NCBI GenBank assembly: GCA_030068145.1
Contig: JAPJBO010000007.1
Span: forward strand, 62,001-126,000
Source: Diplonema papillatum
Taxonomy: Eukaryota > Euglenozoa > Diplonemea > Diplonemida > Diplonemidae
Direction of reading: 5' to 3'
Length of the DNA stretch: 64,000 bases
Part shown: piece by piece, positions 22,426 to 31,615 of the stretch
Layout of the letters: each line of letters begins with the position of its first letter
Numbering within the stretch: position 1 is the stretch's first letter
Notes under the pieces: generated by a model
What the model was told of the DNA's origin: nothing
The model's database searches: none
Seen by the model: the letters and a program-made list of their open reading frames with translations, nothing else
Translations under genes and position numbers: made by a program

Positions 22426-23089
22426 AAAACCGTTATTTGCGTTATTTTTTCCGTTATTTTGCGTTTTCGACCGTTATATAACGTTATATAACGTTATATA
22501 ACGTTATCACCGTTACAACGTTATATAACGTTATATAAAGTTATCAACCGGCCATCTATGAAAAGGATAGGAGACTTTAAAATACCGACCTTCTAATCCA
22601 CAAATAACGCTGGATAATTCTTGACCGGTTACTTCTCGTACTGTGTGTTGTGGTACATGCACACAACTTCACACGCTCGTTCCTGAAATGTGGCAAACAA
22701 AAAGGGGTTGTATTATCGGTAAAAAATGCCGCTCTCGTTCCTGAAGTGTGGCAATCAGAAGAAAAGTGCCCACGGGACAAAAAGGGTTCGTAGTGTCCGG
22801 TAAGAAATGCCGTCTTCTTTTGGCCGGTCTAAAACACCGAACCAATAAACGCTAAAAAAACAGAGGGCCGGCCCAATACTTTGAACTCCTTCGGGCATAG
22901 TGTCAATGGCATGGACCCCTGGATGGATGACAACCCCACTTGCAGAAGTGGGAAACATGATTTTTCGGCGAGTTCTACTACAGTGGCAATATGTGGTCAA
23001 GCGCACACCTCGTCATGAGATTGAAGCGAAACCCCTCATAGTTTTGTCCCCAACAGAAGGACCCAAACTGTCCAACCAAGATGTTCCCT

Positions 23090-23240
23090 CCTCAGCCGTA
23101 CACTCCCCTTTTTACCCCTTTCTATTTTGCATCCCTTTCCTAGACAACATCTTCCTCGAAAAAGACTTGATGCTAACATCAACCATGCATGAGAGGCAGT
23201 GCTCTGCCGAAACATTAGACCAAGACTTCCCCCCCCAACG
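23090..23240 (+). repeat. Intron 3'-end module copy in ankyrin intron 1
   Basis: Contains ACACTCCCCTTTTTACCCCT, a pyrimidine-rich stretch, TTGATGCTAACATCAACCAT, GCATGAGAGGCAGTG and AAACATTAGACCAAG, then a C-run. It is followed by ACGCGACAG-ATACACAAG, which resembles the real intron-exon junction ACGCGACAG|GTACACAGG at 23528-23545. The real acceptor region therefore appears to have been duplicated. Confidence 0.6.
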
Positions 23241-23536
23241 CGACAGATACACAAGTACCATACCAAGGAACCCGCAAAATTTCTTGCCTTTCCCTATCCC
23301 TCAAAACCAGCACCACGGCACACGTGCAAACCGGGTTTGTCCGCGCTCGCTATGCGCCATCTCACTCGCAGTGTCCGAACGCGCTTGTCTTTGGCACTGA
23401 GTCGCGTTGTGCGCGCTTTCTAGGGGTTCCCATCGGTCTGATGTCAAATCTCCTGAAGGAGACAAGGTTCCTCCGAACGAAGAGGCACGGGCTTCGTTTT
23501 CTATCCGTTGGTGGAAGAACGACCCTAACGCGACAG

Positions 23537-25038
23537 GTACACAGGCACTCTGCTGGACGTCACTCAGAGCACGACCGGCTACACCCCGCTTCATGTCGCG
23601 GCCCTTTACAACGCGGGCGACTCGTTGAAGGAGCTCCTCACCTGGCGCCTGCACGGCGACGGCGGGGAGAACTACGTGGACCGCGCCGGGCTCAACGGGG
23701 AAACAGCGCTGTCGCTGGCGGCCCGCAATTTCAACGCCGAGGCGATGCAGGCGCTGCTCTCGCACGGCGCCGACGCCAAACAGCTCGCGTGGACGGACGT
23801 GCAGCTGCGCGTCGTCCGGAACGAGCCGGTTGAAGTCGGGATGAACCCAGTTGCTGTCGATGCCACAGGTGCCACGCCCTTGCACTTGTGCGCTGGTCTG
23901 GACAGAACGGATCAATTGAAGGAGTTCGTCAAGAGCGCTGCATCGACGAAGTTGGCGAGGTTGAAAGAGGCGTGGCTGGCGTTCGTCGAGAAGGTTGACA
24001 TCGTCGAGAACGGGCAACCGGCACACCACCTGCAGAGCGCGCCGCAGGAGACGCAGCGCGTCATCGACGAGTTGTCCTGGGACTTGTCCATGCTCGCGAG
24101 CGTGAAGGACTCCCTCGGCAGAACGCCTCTCCACGTCGCAGCGCAATGTGGCAGCTCCGGCTGCGTCCGCTTGCTAATCGAGCACGGCGCGTCGCCAGAA
24201 GCGCGGGATGAGTACGAATGGACACCTCTACACCACGCGGCCAACCATGGCTTGCCCAACGTAGTCTCCCAGCTCCTTCTCGCAGGCGCGGATCCGAATG
24301 CGAAAGCGTACAGATCGCAGCACGGGCACAACCGGTCGCTGTCGTCTCCGTTCGCCGGTTCCCACACGCTGTCGAGCCTCAACGTCACGTTCCCGAACAC
24401 TCCGCACAACGCCGCGAACCTCCCGTCGTTTCAGTCCCACCACCGACCCCCCCTCTACCAACACGACACGTCCTCGTCGTTCTTCGACACCAACGCCGCG
24501 GCGACCCCTAGCGTCTATTCATTCTTCTACCGCGAAGAATCCGTGGACGCTGGGTTCCCCGAGCTCTCGCCGATAACGGTTGCATGCGCGAAGAACCACG
24601 TCGAAGCGCTGTCCCTGCTGCTGTCCTGCGAGTCCGCCGAAGCTGACGCCGAGGCGGCCATCGCGGCCGTGTGGGCGGAGAGTCTCGAAGCCTTGAAGAT
24701 GCTGTGCTCCAAAAAGGCCAGCAGCGAGTACCCTGTGGCACCCTGCCGGCTGTCGGCCGGAGGAGTCCTCGGGTACGCCTTGTGCGTCGGCAGCGTCGAG
24801 TCGGTCGAAGTGTTCCTGACGCTCGACCCGCCGCTGCCGCCGGCGCTGCTGCTGGACACCGTCCGCAGCCCGTCGCTCTCCGAGCTGCAGAAGCTGCAGG
24901 TCCTCCACTTCCTGCTCCGCCGCATGCAGCCAGATGTCCCCAGCTTCCTCGCCGCCTCGTTCCTCGGCAGCACGTCGTGCCTACAAGCCTTGGCAGAGGC
25001 CGACGCTAAGCTGTTAAACGCATGTGGCAGCATCGCGG
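23537..25038 (+). CDS. Ankyrin-repeat protein 1, exon 2
   Basis: Starts after ACGCGACAG and completes the split Arg codon of exon 1. About 500 residues. Ankyrin repeats are clear: TTGYTPLHVAALYNAGDSLK, NGETALSLAARNFNAEAMQ, TGATPLHLCAGLDRTDQLKE, LGRTPLHVAAQCGSSGCVRL, then EWTPLHHAANHGLPNVVSQL with LLLAGADPNAKA. A Ser/His/Asn-rich insert is followed by a weaker repeat region (SPITVACAKNHVEALSLLLS and an LL-rich tail). A donor is likely at GCG G|GTGTGT (25039); without splicing the frame runs into a low-complexity stop at 25101. Splicing from this donor to the acceptor before 25676 or 26352 keeps frame, so the next ankyrin unit may be its 3' exon. Confidence 0.8.
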
Positions 25039-25091
25039 GTGTGTCTTTCGCCCCCCCCCTTTACATCCCCCCCCCCCTTTACCATGTCATT

Positions 25092-25391
25092 TTTTTTACA
25101 TAAGCGCCAGCTTGAAAGGAAATGCTCGACGATGCTGCCCGACAAAGAACAGAAGGGATCCCAAGTGCTGTAACTACCGAACCACGTGTTGAACGGACGT
25201 GAGGTCATGCGGGTCTACCCCTACACGACAAATCACACAAACACAACAGGTCAAAAGTCCTGAGTGAGAAAACAACACACGGTAGTGTAAGCGAAGAACA
25301 AATCAGATTGTGTTTGTATATTGTATTTGCCCCTTACCTCTATATTTCCCCCCTTCCATTCGGAGTCGAAGCAGCTACGTCGAGTATTTTA
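25092..25391 (+). mobile_element. Dispersed ~295-bp element, copy 1 (near-identical copy at 39685-39981)
   Basis: Runs from TTACATAAGCGCCAGCTTGA to TCCATTCGGAGTCGAAGCAG with only scattered differences from 39685-39981, implying recent movement or conversion. The ends are imperfect inverted repeats (GAAATGCTCGACGATGCTGC against GCAGCTACGTCGAGTATTT). A third fragment is at 5041-5082. No coding sequence. Confidence 0.75.
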
Positions 25392-25620
25392 ATCGGTTTG
25401 CAGAAACGAGAAGCTCGTCACCGCAATCCAGCATTCCGGGGAAACGACCGGGCACCGTGCTCAACGAATTTCGTGGTTCGTTGTCTTGTTACAGGCTCGA
25501 CCCAAGGCCTGCAGTTTCCGAGATTCACAACACCAAAACCGCATACTATGATATACGATAATATCGTCGTTATTCATACCAATATACGATTTCGTAAAGG
25601 AACCTTTTCGACGGTCACCC

Positions 25621-25668
25621 AGGAGACTTTTCAAACCCCGGATCCTCAAGCGAACTTTCACTCTGAAA
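25621..25668 (+). promoter_or_regulatory. Gene-leader motif before the truncated ankyrin copy
   Basis: GGAGACTTTTCAAACCCCGG and CAAGCGAACTTTCACTCTGA end ~10 bp before the ATG at 25678. It is immediately followed by ACTAACAG|GC, which also has the form of a branch site plus 3' splice site, so the role is ambiguous. Confidence 0.45.
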
Positions 25669-25677
25669 CTAACAGGC

Positions 25678-26220
25678 ATGCGGATCCCGAAGGTCGAAGC
25701 CGCGAAGGCGGCGAAGGGTGCGGCCAAAGGCAGCCCGCCCGCCGCGGCGGCGGCGGCCGACAAGGAGCTGACGTGGTCCTCCCCAGAGGCGGCCGTCTGC
25801 GTCGGCGGCGGCGACAACGACGACAACAACAGCGCCAACAACAACATCAGCAACCATAACAACAACAACGCGCTAAGCCCGATGCCTCCGGCGCCGCAGC
25901 CGCCGACGTTGCGGGGGAAGGCGGGCCGGCTGGCGGGGGCGCGGGGAGTGTCTCCCTGCTCGACGTTTGCGGCCGAGAGCGTGACGGCGCTGCAGGTGGC
26001 CGTGCTCGCGGGAGCCGCGGGCTCCGTGAAAACGCTGCTGCACCTCGGCGCCGACCCGGACGGGGCCGGCGCCGGCTGCCCGCCGCCGCTGCTGCTCGCG
26101 ATCCGGAGCCGGAGCGACGCCGCGGTGCGGCTGCTGCTGTCCTCCGGCGCGAGCGCCAACCACGCCAACCTGCTGCCGCCGCCGCATCCGCCCGCGTCGC
26201 CATCGCGCCCTCAAAAATAG
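25678..26220 (+). pseudogene. Truncated upstream copy of the second ankyrin unit
   Basis: Nearly identical to the start of the 26354-27679 coding unit, together with ~130 bp of upstream sequence including the leader motif; the duplication offset is 676 bp. Differences are a shorter Asn tract and a small deletion near 26190. The reading frame then meets the duplication junction and stops after PSRPQK, so it encodes only 180 residues with the first ankyrin repeats. It might still be spliced as an alternative exon, since its acceptor-like ACTAACAG is intact. Confidence 0.75.
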
Positions 26221-26292
26221 CATGATACTACGATATTACGATATTCATACCAATATGCGATATCTTAAAGTAACATTTTACGCTGGTCAGCC

Positions 26293-26341
26293 AAGAGAAC
26301 ATTAAAACCCCGGATCCTGAAGAAAGCGAACTTTCATTCTA
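26293..26341 (+). promoter_or_regulatory. Gene-leader motif before the full ankyrin unit
   Basis: A diverged copy: AGAGAACATTAAAACCCCGG, then GAAAGCGAACTTTCATTCTA, ending 12 bp before the ATG at 26354. Confidence 0.45.
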
Positions 26342-26353
26342 ACGCAAACAGGC

Positions 26354-27679
26354 ATGCGGATCCCGAAGGTCGAAGCCGCGAAGGCGGCGAAGAGTGCGGC
26401 CAAAGGCAGCCCGCCCGCCGCGGCGGCGGCGGCCGACAAGGAGCTGACGTGGTCCTCCCCAGAGGCGGTCGTCTGCGTCGGCGGCGGCGACAACGACGAC
26501 AACAACAGCGCCATGAACAACAACAACAACAACAACAACAGCAACCATAACAACAACAACGCGCTAAGCCCAGTGCCTCCGGCGCCGCAGCCGCCGACGT
26601 TGCGGGGGAAGGCGGGCCGGCTGGCGGGGGCGCGGGGAGTGTCTCCCTGCTCGACGTTTGCGGCCGAGAGCGTGACGGCGCTGCAGGTGGCCGTGCTCGC
26701 GGGAGCCGCGGGCTCCGTGAAAACGCTGCTGCACCTCGGCGCCGACCCGGACGGGGCCGGCGCCGGCTGCCCGCCGCCGCTGCTGCTCGCGATCCGGAGC
26801 CGGAGCGACGCCGCGGTGCGGCTGCTGCTGTCCTCCGGCGCGAGCGCCAACCACGCCAACCTGCTGCCGCCGCCGCATCCGCCCGCGCCCTCCCGCGTCG
26901 CCATCGCGCCCCTCTCCGCCGCCGTCGACGTCGGGTCCGACGCGTACTGCCGGTGGCTGCTCCGAAAGGGCGCCGACATCGAAGGCAAGCTGACCGACCG
27001 CCCGCCGCCCCTGCTCGCCGCATGCGCGCAGCAGCGGTGGGACGTCGCGCGGACGCTGCTGGTGGCCGGCGCGACGGTGAACGTGTTCCGGTTCGACGGC
27101 GAGGAGCCCGGCAAGGTGGGCCCGCTGCGGTACGCGATGGCCTGCATGAAGCTGCGCCGGAGCGCCGGCTTCCTGCTCGAGCTCGTCGAGCGACTCTGCC
27201 CGGCGCCCGTCAAAAGTGACCGGCACGCCCTCGAGCTCAAAAAAGCCGACTTCCGGGTCATCCACGCCTGCGCCACACAAACCGCGTTGTGCAACATCCG
27301 CGTGCTGCTGACCTGCTGCAGGACGCCCGCCGTGCACCCCGGATACGCGTTCGACAATGCGTCGGCGCATCACGTTTCGGACGTGATGGACGTCATCGCC
27401 AAGTATTTTGCGGTGGTCGACGCACTCGTGTTCGTCGAGTCGCGGCCGCGGGCTCTCGCGGTGATGAGCCAGCTGGCGTGGAAGAAGAACCGGGCCGAGC
27501 CGAAGACGCGGGCGACGCTGCTCGCCGCCGACTCCAAATCCGGGTCGACGGCCGCGCTGGATCCCGTGGCAGCACGAGTCCCGCCCGAGGTTACCGCGAA
27601 TCTGGCCCCCGTCAACAGGCGCGTCATCGTCATCTACAGGGACGAGGATGACCTCAGAGACTTCCACTGCGTCTACTAG
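26354..27679 (+). CDS. Ankyrin-repeat protein 2 (or 3' exon of ankyrin protein 1)
   Basis: 441 residues. An Ala/Lys-rich start, an acidic-to-Asn-rich low-complexity linker (Asn run at ~55-75), then ankyrin-type repeats: VTALQVAVLAGAAGSVKTLL, PPLLLAIRSRSDAAVRLLLS, APLSAAVDVGSDAYCRWLLR and PPPLLAACAQQRWDVARTLL. A longer C-terminal region with a helical FLLELVERL segment ends in RDFHCVY. A promoter-like leader motif supports an independent gene. Against that, the exon start G|GCATG is preceded by AG and is in phase with the donor at 25039, so the two ankyrin units could be one gene. Both ends of this unit are partly duplicated nearby. Confidence 0.7.
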   Translation: MRIPKVEAAKAAKSAAKGSPPAAAAAADKELTWSSPEAVVCVGGGDNDDNNSAMNNNNNNNNSNHNNNNALSPVPPAPQPPTLRGKAGRLAGARGVSPCSTFAAESVTALQVAVLAGAAGSVKTLLHLGADPDGAGAGCPPPLLLAIRSRSDAAVRLLLSSGASANHANLLPPPHPPAPSRVAIAPLSAAVDVGSDAYCRWLLRKGADIEGKLTDRPPPLLAACAQQRWDVARTLLVAGATVNVFRFDGEEPGKVGPLRYAMACMKLRRSAGFLLELVERLCPAPVKSDRHALELKKADFRVIHACATQTALCNIRVLLTCCRTPAVHPGYAFDNASAHHVSDVMDVIAKYFAVVDALVFVESRPRALAVMSQLAWKKNRAEPKTRATLLAADSKSGSTAALDPVAARVPPEVTANLAPVNRRVIVIYRDEDDLRDFHCVY

Positions 27680-27869
27680 CCGAAATCACGTCTCGGCTTC
27701 TTTTTGAATCCCAGAAGCACTTCTTCGTTTCTGTATCCGGGTCTTTCCGGCGCTCCGTGATTTGGGGCTCCCGCCGACAGGCGGGCCTCGTCACTACAGA
27801 TGCCCTTCGAGCCCTTGACCCTACGTCTTCTTCAATGTTGCAGACAGTCTTCTGTGTGTGTTGCCCGTC

Positions 27870-28140
27870 AGCAGGCGAGTCTATCGTCATATCTACAGGG
27901 ACGAGGACCTGCGCGTCTCCATCCGATATCACGTCTCGGCTTCTTCAGTCCCAGAAGCACTTCTTCGGTTCTGCTTCCGGGTCTTTTGGTGCTCCGTGAC
28001 TCGCAGGCGGGTCTCGTCACTACAGGGCGGTAGATGCCCTAGAGCCCTTCACAGTCTTTCTGTGTCCCATCAAGTCCGGAGCTTCTCGGCGCCAGACTCG
28101 GTGGCAGCTAGCGCAGTCAACAGGCGAGTTTAGCGTCTAC
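27870..28140 (+). pseudogene. Decayed copies of the ankyrin-2 gene 3' end
   Basis: AGCAGGCGAGTCTATCGTCAT with ATCTACAGGGACGAGGAC repeats the last codons at 27613-27650. The following ATCACGTCTCGGCTTCTT, CCCAGAAGCACTTCTTCG and GGCGGGTCTCGTCACTACAG repeat the 3' flank at 27685-27800 (offset ~257 bp). A third remnant, GTCAACAGGCGAGTTTAGCG, begins near 28118. Confidence 0.75.
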
Positions 28141-29371
28141 AGAGTCAGAACCCCACGACCAGCTACTGCGCGCTGGGTGTGGGGTTCAAACGAGTGAATA
28201 CCAGACCAGAATGCAAGCGCAAAGACAACGCACCTTGTTGGCTTTCCTTTTGATCAGAAGACTTGATGTTAGCACCAACCATACGCGAGAATCCTGCCCA
28301 CACACTCAACGAAGATTTCTGCTCCGTACAGAATAACGGTAACAGAGAGTCTGCGCACAGCTTGAATCCTTGTGGCTGTTCTGTCCATTCGGTAAGTTTA
28401 AGCATCCGTTTCCAGTTACACGATCGCGACCCTACTACCGCAGGGCTCGTGTTTACTTTTTCGTTTTCGTTTTCAACCCCGGGTTAATTTACACAGGCAG
28501 GGAACGGAACCTGGAAGCGTTCGCTTTTCTGCCCTCCTTCTTCTTTTGCTAGTTGACGCTGGGCGCGCCTGTGTCAGGGAAGCTGCTCTGAAGGAAAAGG
28601 ACTTGTCATCTTCCGACATTCTGATCAACGCTTGGAATCCCTGCTGAACCCTTTCTCGCACGCCAGCCGTCGAGCTCAAAGACGCGCCTCCCAGAAGGGG
28701 GCGGAAGCGACCCCTGCAGGAGTCCTCGAAGCCCGCATCCCCGACAGGGAAGCCACGATCGTGGCAGGCCGCGACACAACACGACGCACGACCAGGAAAT
28801 GGAATGTCTGACATCTTCCCCGCCACCGACCCGGAAGCAGCCAAAACGGCATGGGAAGAACGCACCGCGAAAACGAGCGGGAACAGAAGTTGACTTCAGA
28901 AATGACCAGTTTGACCTCATCCTCATCATCGCTGACTCTCCCGATGGACGACGTAAAGTAACACTAGCCCGTGAACAGTGCTCGCCTGCCTTCATGGCAC
29001 TTGCACTTTACAGAACTCAATGCTGTGCCCCCACTCGCGTATCCAGCCTCTGCGAATCCGCACCTTCACTGGGATGTGCAAGCACATCCACCAGCTGCAG
29101 ACGTCACATTGAGCGAGACCCACACTATAAGGTACGTGGTATAATGGATATTCCCGTATACCCGGTATGATACCGAGCATGCCTGAGCATCTATGACTGA
29201 TGGGGAGAGCCCACCAGCTTCTCCGCCGACAGACTCTTCGAAGAACCTCTAAACCACAATAAGCGCTAAGAAACTTGATGCTAGTATCACGCACGCATGC
29301 GATGTTCTGCTGTCTAAACATTGAACCACGTTTTCCCCCCATCCTACTAAACTAAGATTCCCCCCCCGCAG
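28141..29371 (+). other. 5' flank or 5' UTR region of the PH-like gene; intron 3'-end module
   Basis: No protein is recognised. A small ATG exon at 28902-28952 (MTSLTSSSSSLTLPMDD) ends at a good donor GACGAC|GTAAAGT, but its phase does not fit the next exon, so it may be 5' UTR. At 28261-28310 and 29273-29371 are copies of the TTGATGCTAGCATCA / CATGCATG module. The latter runs straight into the acceptor (CTACTAAACTAAG, C-run, GCAG|G) at 29371. Confidence 0.4.
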
Positions 29372-29477
29372 GAAACGAAATGAAGGGGCGATCGTACATT
29401 CCAAGGCGAAAGGCGAGTGCTGGCGAAGCACTGTGAAGCACGATACGGGGAAAAACAGGACCTGCGGCAGCCGTCCC

Positions 29478-29702
29478 ATGTCTGCGGCGCTGGTCAAGCA
29501 GGAACTGCACCCGGAGTTCCAGCGGATCGTGAACCTGACGACGCGGCATCGCGACCTGTACTTGGCCTGGGCGGCGACCGCCATCACGCGAAAGAAAACC
29601 CGCGAACCCGTCCTCCTGTTTCTGTTGGGCAACCGCTTGTTCCTCGTTCAAGCCAAGGGCACCCTTTTCAACAAGGCGGGGGGCACGAAACGTGTTGTCG
29701 AG
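29478..29702 (+). CDS. Protein with possible PH-like N-terminus, exon with start codon
   Basis: 75 residues from MSAALVKQELHPEFQRIVNL through TREPVLLFLLGNRLFLVQAK to TKRVVE, ending at the donor GTCGAG|GTGTGC. The alternation of beta-strand-like segments (VLLFLLGNRLFLVQA) is reminiscent of PH-like folds such as the CARMIL N-terminus; this is a weak structural guess. The frame is open upstream to the acceptor at 29371 (53 bp of in-frame sequence lies before it meets 5' UTR-like content), but this ATG is the first Met of the conserved-looking part. It joins in phase 0 to the exon at 30192. Confidence 0.6.
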
Positions 29703-30009
29703 GTGTGCTGCGAGCCGATCTCTTTTCCTTTTTCTCCAACACTCTTTAAAATGCAAGTTCCAGGGTATAAGGGTCGACCGACTAATAGATACACGGAACG
29801 GGTGCCTGCCCCGATCGTCGTTACGCCCGAGGACACTGTGTTTTTAATAAGGGGCACAGCGAGAGAAACGAAGATACGATGCTTGCTTGTTTCGAGGGTA
29901 ATACGTGACGGGGGGGAGAGGCTTGCTGATAACAGACACCACGGCCTCATCAGGTCCATCCCTACTCCCTGGAGCTGCATAGAATTGCCTGCATAGTCGC
30001 ATGCATGCG

Positions 30010-30125
30010 TAGTTGCCTAATGCTACTAATGCAGACCGTCGTCGCTACAGATATTCTGCATACTACCTTCGAAATGCTACTAATGCAGGCCGTCGTCGCT
30101 ACAGATATTCTGCATACTACCTTCG
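30010..30125 (+). repeat. 54-bp tandem duplication in the intron of the PH-like gene
   Basis: AATGCTACTAATGCAG(A/G)CCG with TCGTCGCTACAGATATTCTG and CATACTACCTTCGAA occurs twice head to tail. A diverged relative is at 8090-8175. The TACTAAT phrase in each copy looks like a branch site. Confidence 0.7.
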
Positions 30126-30191
30126 AACTGGTGCGGTATATCATGGCACATCACGATCACACCGAAATGTACGTCACACACGCACACACAG

Positions 30192-31250
30192 ATAAAGGAC
30201 GTGGCCGCCGTCACCTATCGTCGCCTCAACCCCCTCGATACAACGGACAGGCTCGCGCCGTACCATGCGGAAGTCCTGCTTCGGATGCGGCTGGCCGGCG
30301 AGCCCGGTATCCTGCTGCGCTTGCACGACGACGAGCGCAACACGCCGCGCGGCAGCAACCCGCGCGAGCTCGCGGCCATCCTCTCCGCATTGGCGGCGGA
30401 GCAAGGCGAGCGGGTGGCTGTGTCCGAGTCTGCGGCCGGGGATCCAACGGACCTGCACGGGCTGTGCTCAGCTTCGGTTCTGACGAAGGGGGCGGCGTAC
30501 TTGTACCCCGGGGAGAAGTTGAAGAAGTGGAACGCCGCTGACGGTGTCCGGCCAAAGCAAGACCCCCTCGTCGCGCCATTCATGCCGGCGACCGTCCCCG
30601 TCGAGACTCTCGACTCCGCGTCTTCGCCCGGTGCTAGGGACAGCGTCGACGACGCGCCGCCGCCAGCCGGCGAAGGAAGCGGGACCCTGCCCGTCACCGC
30701 AGCAAACCTCGCCGCGAACGACCAGAGCTTGCACAACATGGACCGCACGGAGCCGGTCCTCCCGCGTGTCGACCCGGCGGCGCTTGAAGCCCACGACCTG
30801 CCCGCCCACGGCAGCCCGGCCGCGAACCGTGAATCCTACCAGTCAGCGGGTGTCGACTTCCCCCGCAGGGAGTCGCGGCACTTGGGGAGGCCGGTTTCCG
30901 GGCGGAGCTCGAAGCAGCCCGGGGCGGACGGGGCCGGGCCCGGGAGCAAAGCGCCGCTGGTGGCTTCGCTGGTGCGCCGGTACGTGCCCGAGGCGGCGAA
31001 GATGCCGCTGCAGGCGACGCGTTACACGCCGGCGGCGCGGGCGGCGGGCGCTGCTGGTCGGTCTTCGCCCGGGCGCGAGTCCGAAGCGTCGAGCCTGCTG
31101 CCGGTCCACGTGAGCGTCTCGCAGCAGCTGCTGCCCGCGCCGTATCCGATCGCGGCTCCGCCGCCGCCCGCCGTGCGCGAGAGGCCGGAGGTCACAATCA
31201 CGGTGCGCCAGTGCGTCGACTGCTCCTGCGGAACCTGCCGGCGGCATTGA
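30192..31250 (+). CDS. Protein with possible PH-like N-terminus, final exon
   Basis: Follows the acceptor CACACACAG and joins in phase 0 (VVE|IKDVAAVTYRRLNPL), completing a strand-rich domain that closes with the helix NPRELAAILSALAAEQ. The remaining ~270 residues are Pro/Ala/Ser/Arg-rich and probably disordered, ending in a short cysteine cluster CVDCSCGTCRRH before the TGA. The total protein would be 427 residues. I do not recognise the family; the low-complexity tail suggests an adaptor or scaffold. The segment near 31036-31120 is present again in inverted orientation downstream. Confidence 0.65.
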   Translation: MKDVAAVTYRRLNPLDTTDRLAPYHAEVLLRMRLAGEPGILLRLHDDERNTPRGSNPRELAAILSALAAEQGERVAVSESAAGDPTDLHGLCSASVLTKGAAYLYPGEKLKKWNAADGVRPKQDPLVAPFMPATVPVETLDSASSPGARDSVDDAPPPAGEGSGTLPVTAANLAANDQSLHNMDRTEPVLPRVDPAALEAHDLPAHGSPAANRESYQSAGVDFPRRESRHLGRPVSGRSSKQPGADGAGPGSKAPLVASLVRRYVPEAAKMPLQATRYTPAARAAGAAGRSSPGRESEASSLLPVHVSVSQQLLPAPYPIAAPPPPAVRERPEVTITVRQCVDCSCGTCRRH

Positions 31251-31539
31251 GCTGTTTCCCTCTGGCGCTGGTGCGTCAGGCTTCGCCGGTCAACGCATGC
31301 AGCAGCCGTCTATAGCCGCTGTAAGACATTCGCGTGTTGTCCTCGCTGCAGGTGGTCGGAATCACGCGTAGACTGCACCCATCGACATTGTGCTTTTGCC
31401 GCTTTCCCTCGTGCTGTGGTAGGCTACGCTGGGCAGCTGATGCGGCAACCATCTATAGCTAACGTAGTACGGTAGCGCGCAGCAGCTGTCCTCGTTACAG
31501 AGGCGGGAGTCACGCGGGGAGGCCGTTTTCTACCCGTGA

Positions 31540-31615
31540 CACGCTCACATGGACCGGCAGCAGGCTCGACGCTTCGGACTCGCGCCCGCAGCGCCCGCCG
31601 CCCGCGCGGGACGTG
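31540..31615 (-). pseudogene. Inverted partial copy of the PH-like gene 3' region
   Basis: The minus strand reads GGGCGCGAGTCCGAAGCGTC then GAGCCTGCTGCCGGTCCATG, matching 31070-31115. A ~19-bp segment next to it is deleted relative to the gene. It is the only inverted case among the gene-end copies in this window. Confidence 0.75.

Larger units (their letters stand above)
20740..22560. mobile_element. Cargo-bearing inverted-repeat element inside an ankyrin-gene intron
   Basis: The ends are CATAGATGGCCG and its exact inverse CGGCCATCTATG. The flanks are a perfect 6-bp direct repeat AAAAGG (20734-20739 and 22561-22566), as expected of a target-site duplication. Inside each end lie AACGTTATATAACG-type palindromes (20836-20892; 22470-22550), then a satellite of TTTTGGCCATTTTTGCC-like units on the left (20915-21310) and its complement-sense counterpart on the right (22285-22425). 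The centre holds a small ORF (21515-21853) preceded by a recurrent upstream motif. No transposase is visible, so mobilisation would need help in trans. The element lies wholly within one intron. Confidence 0.8.
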
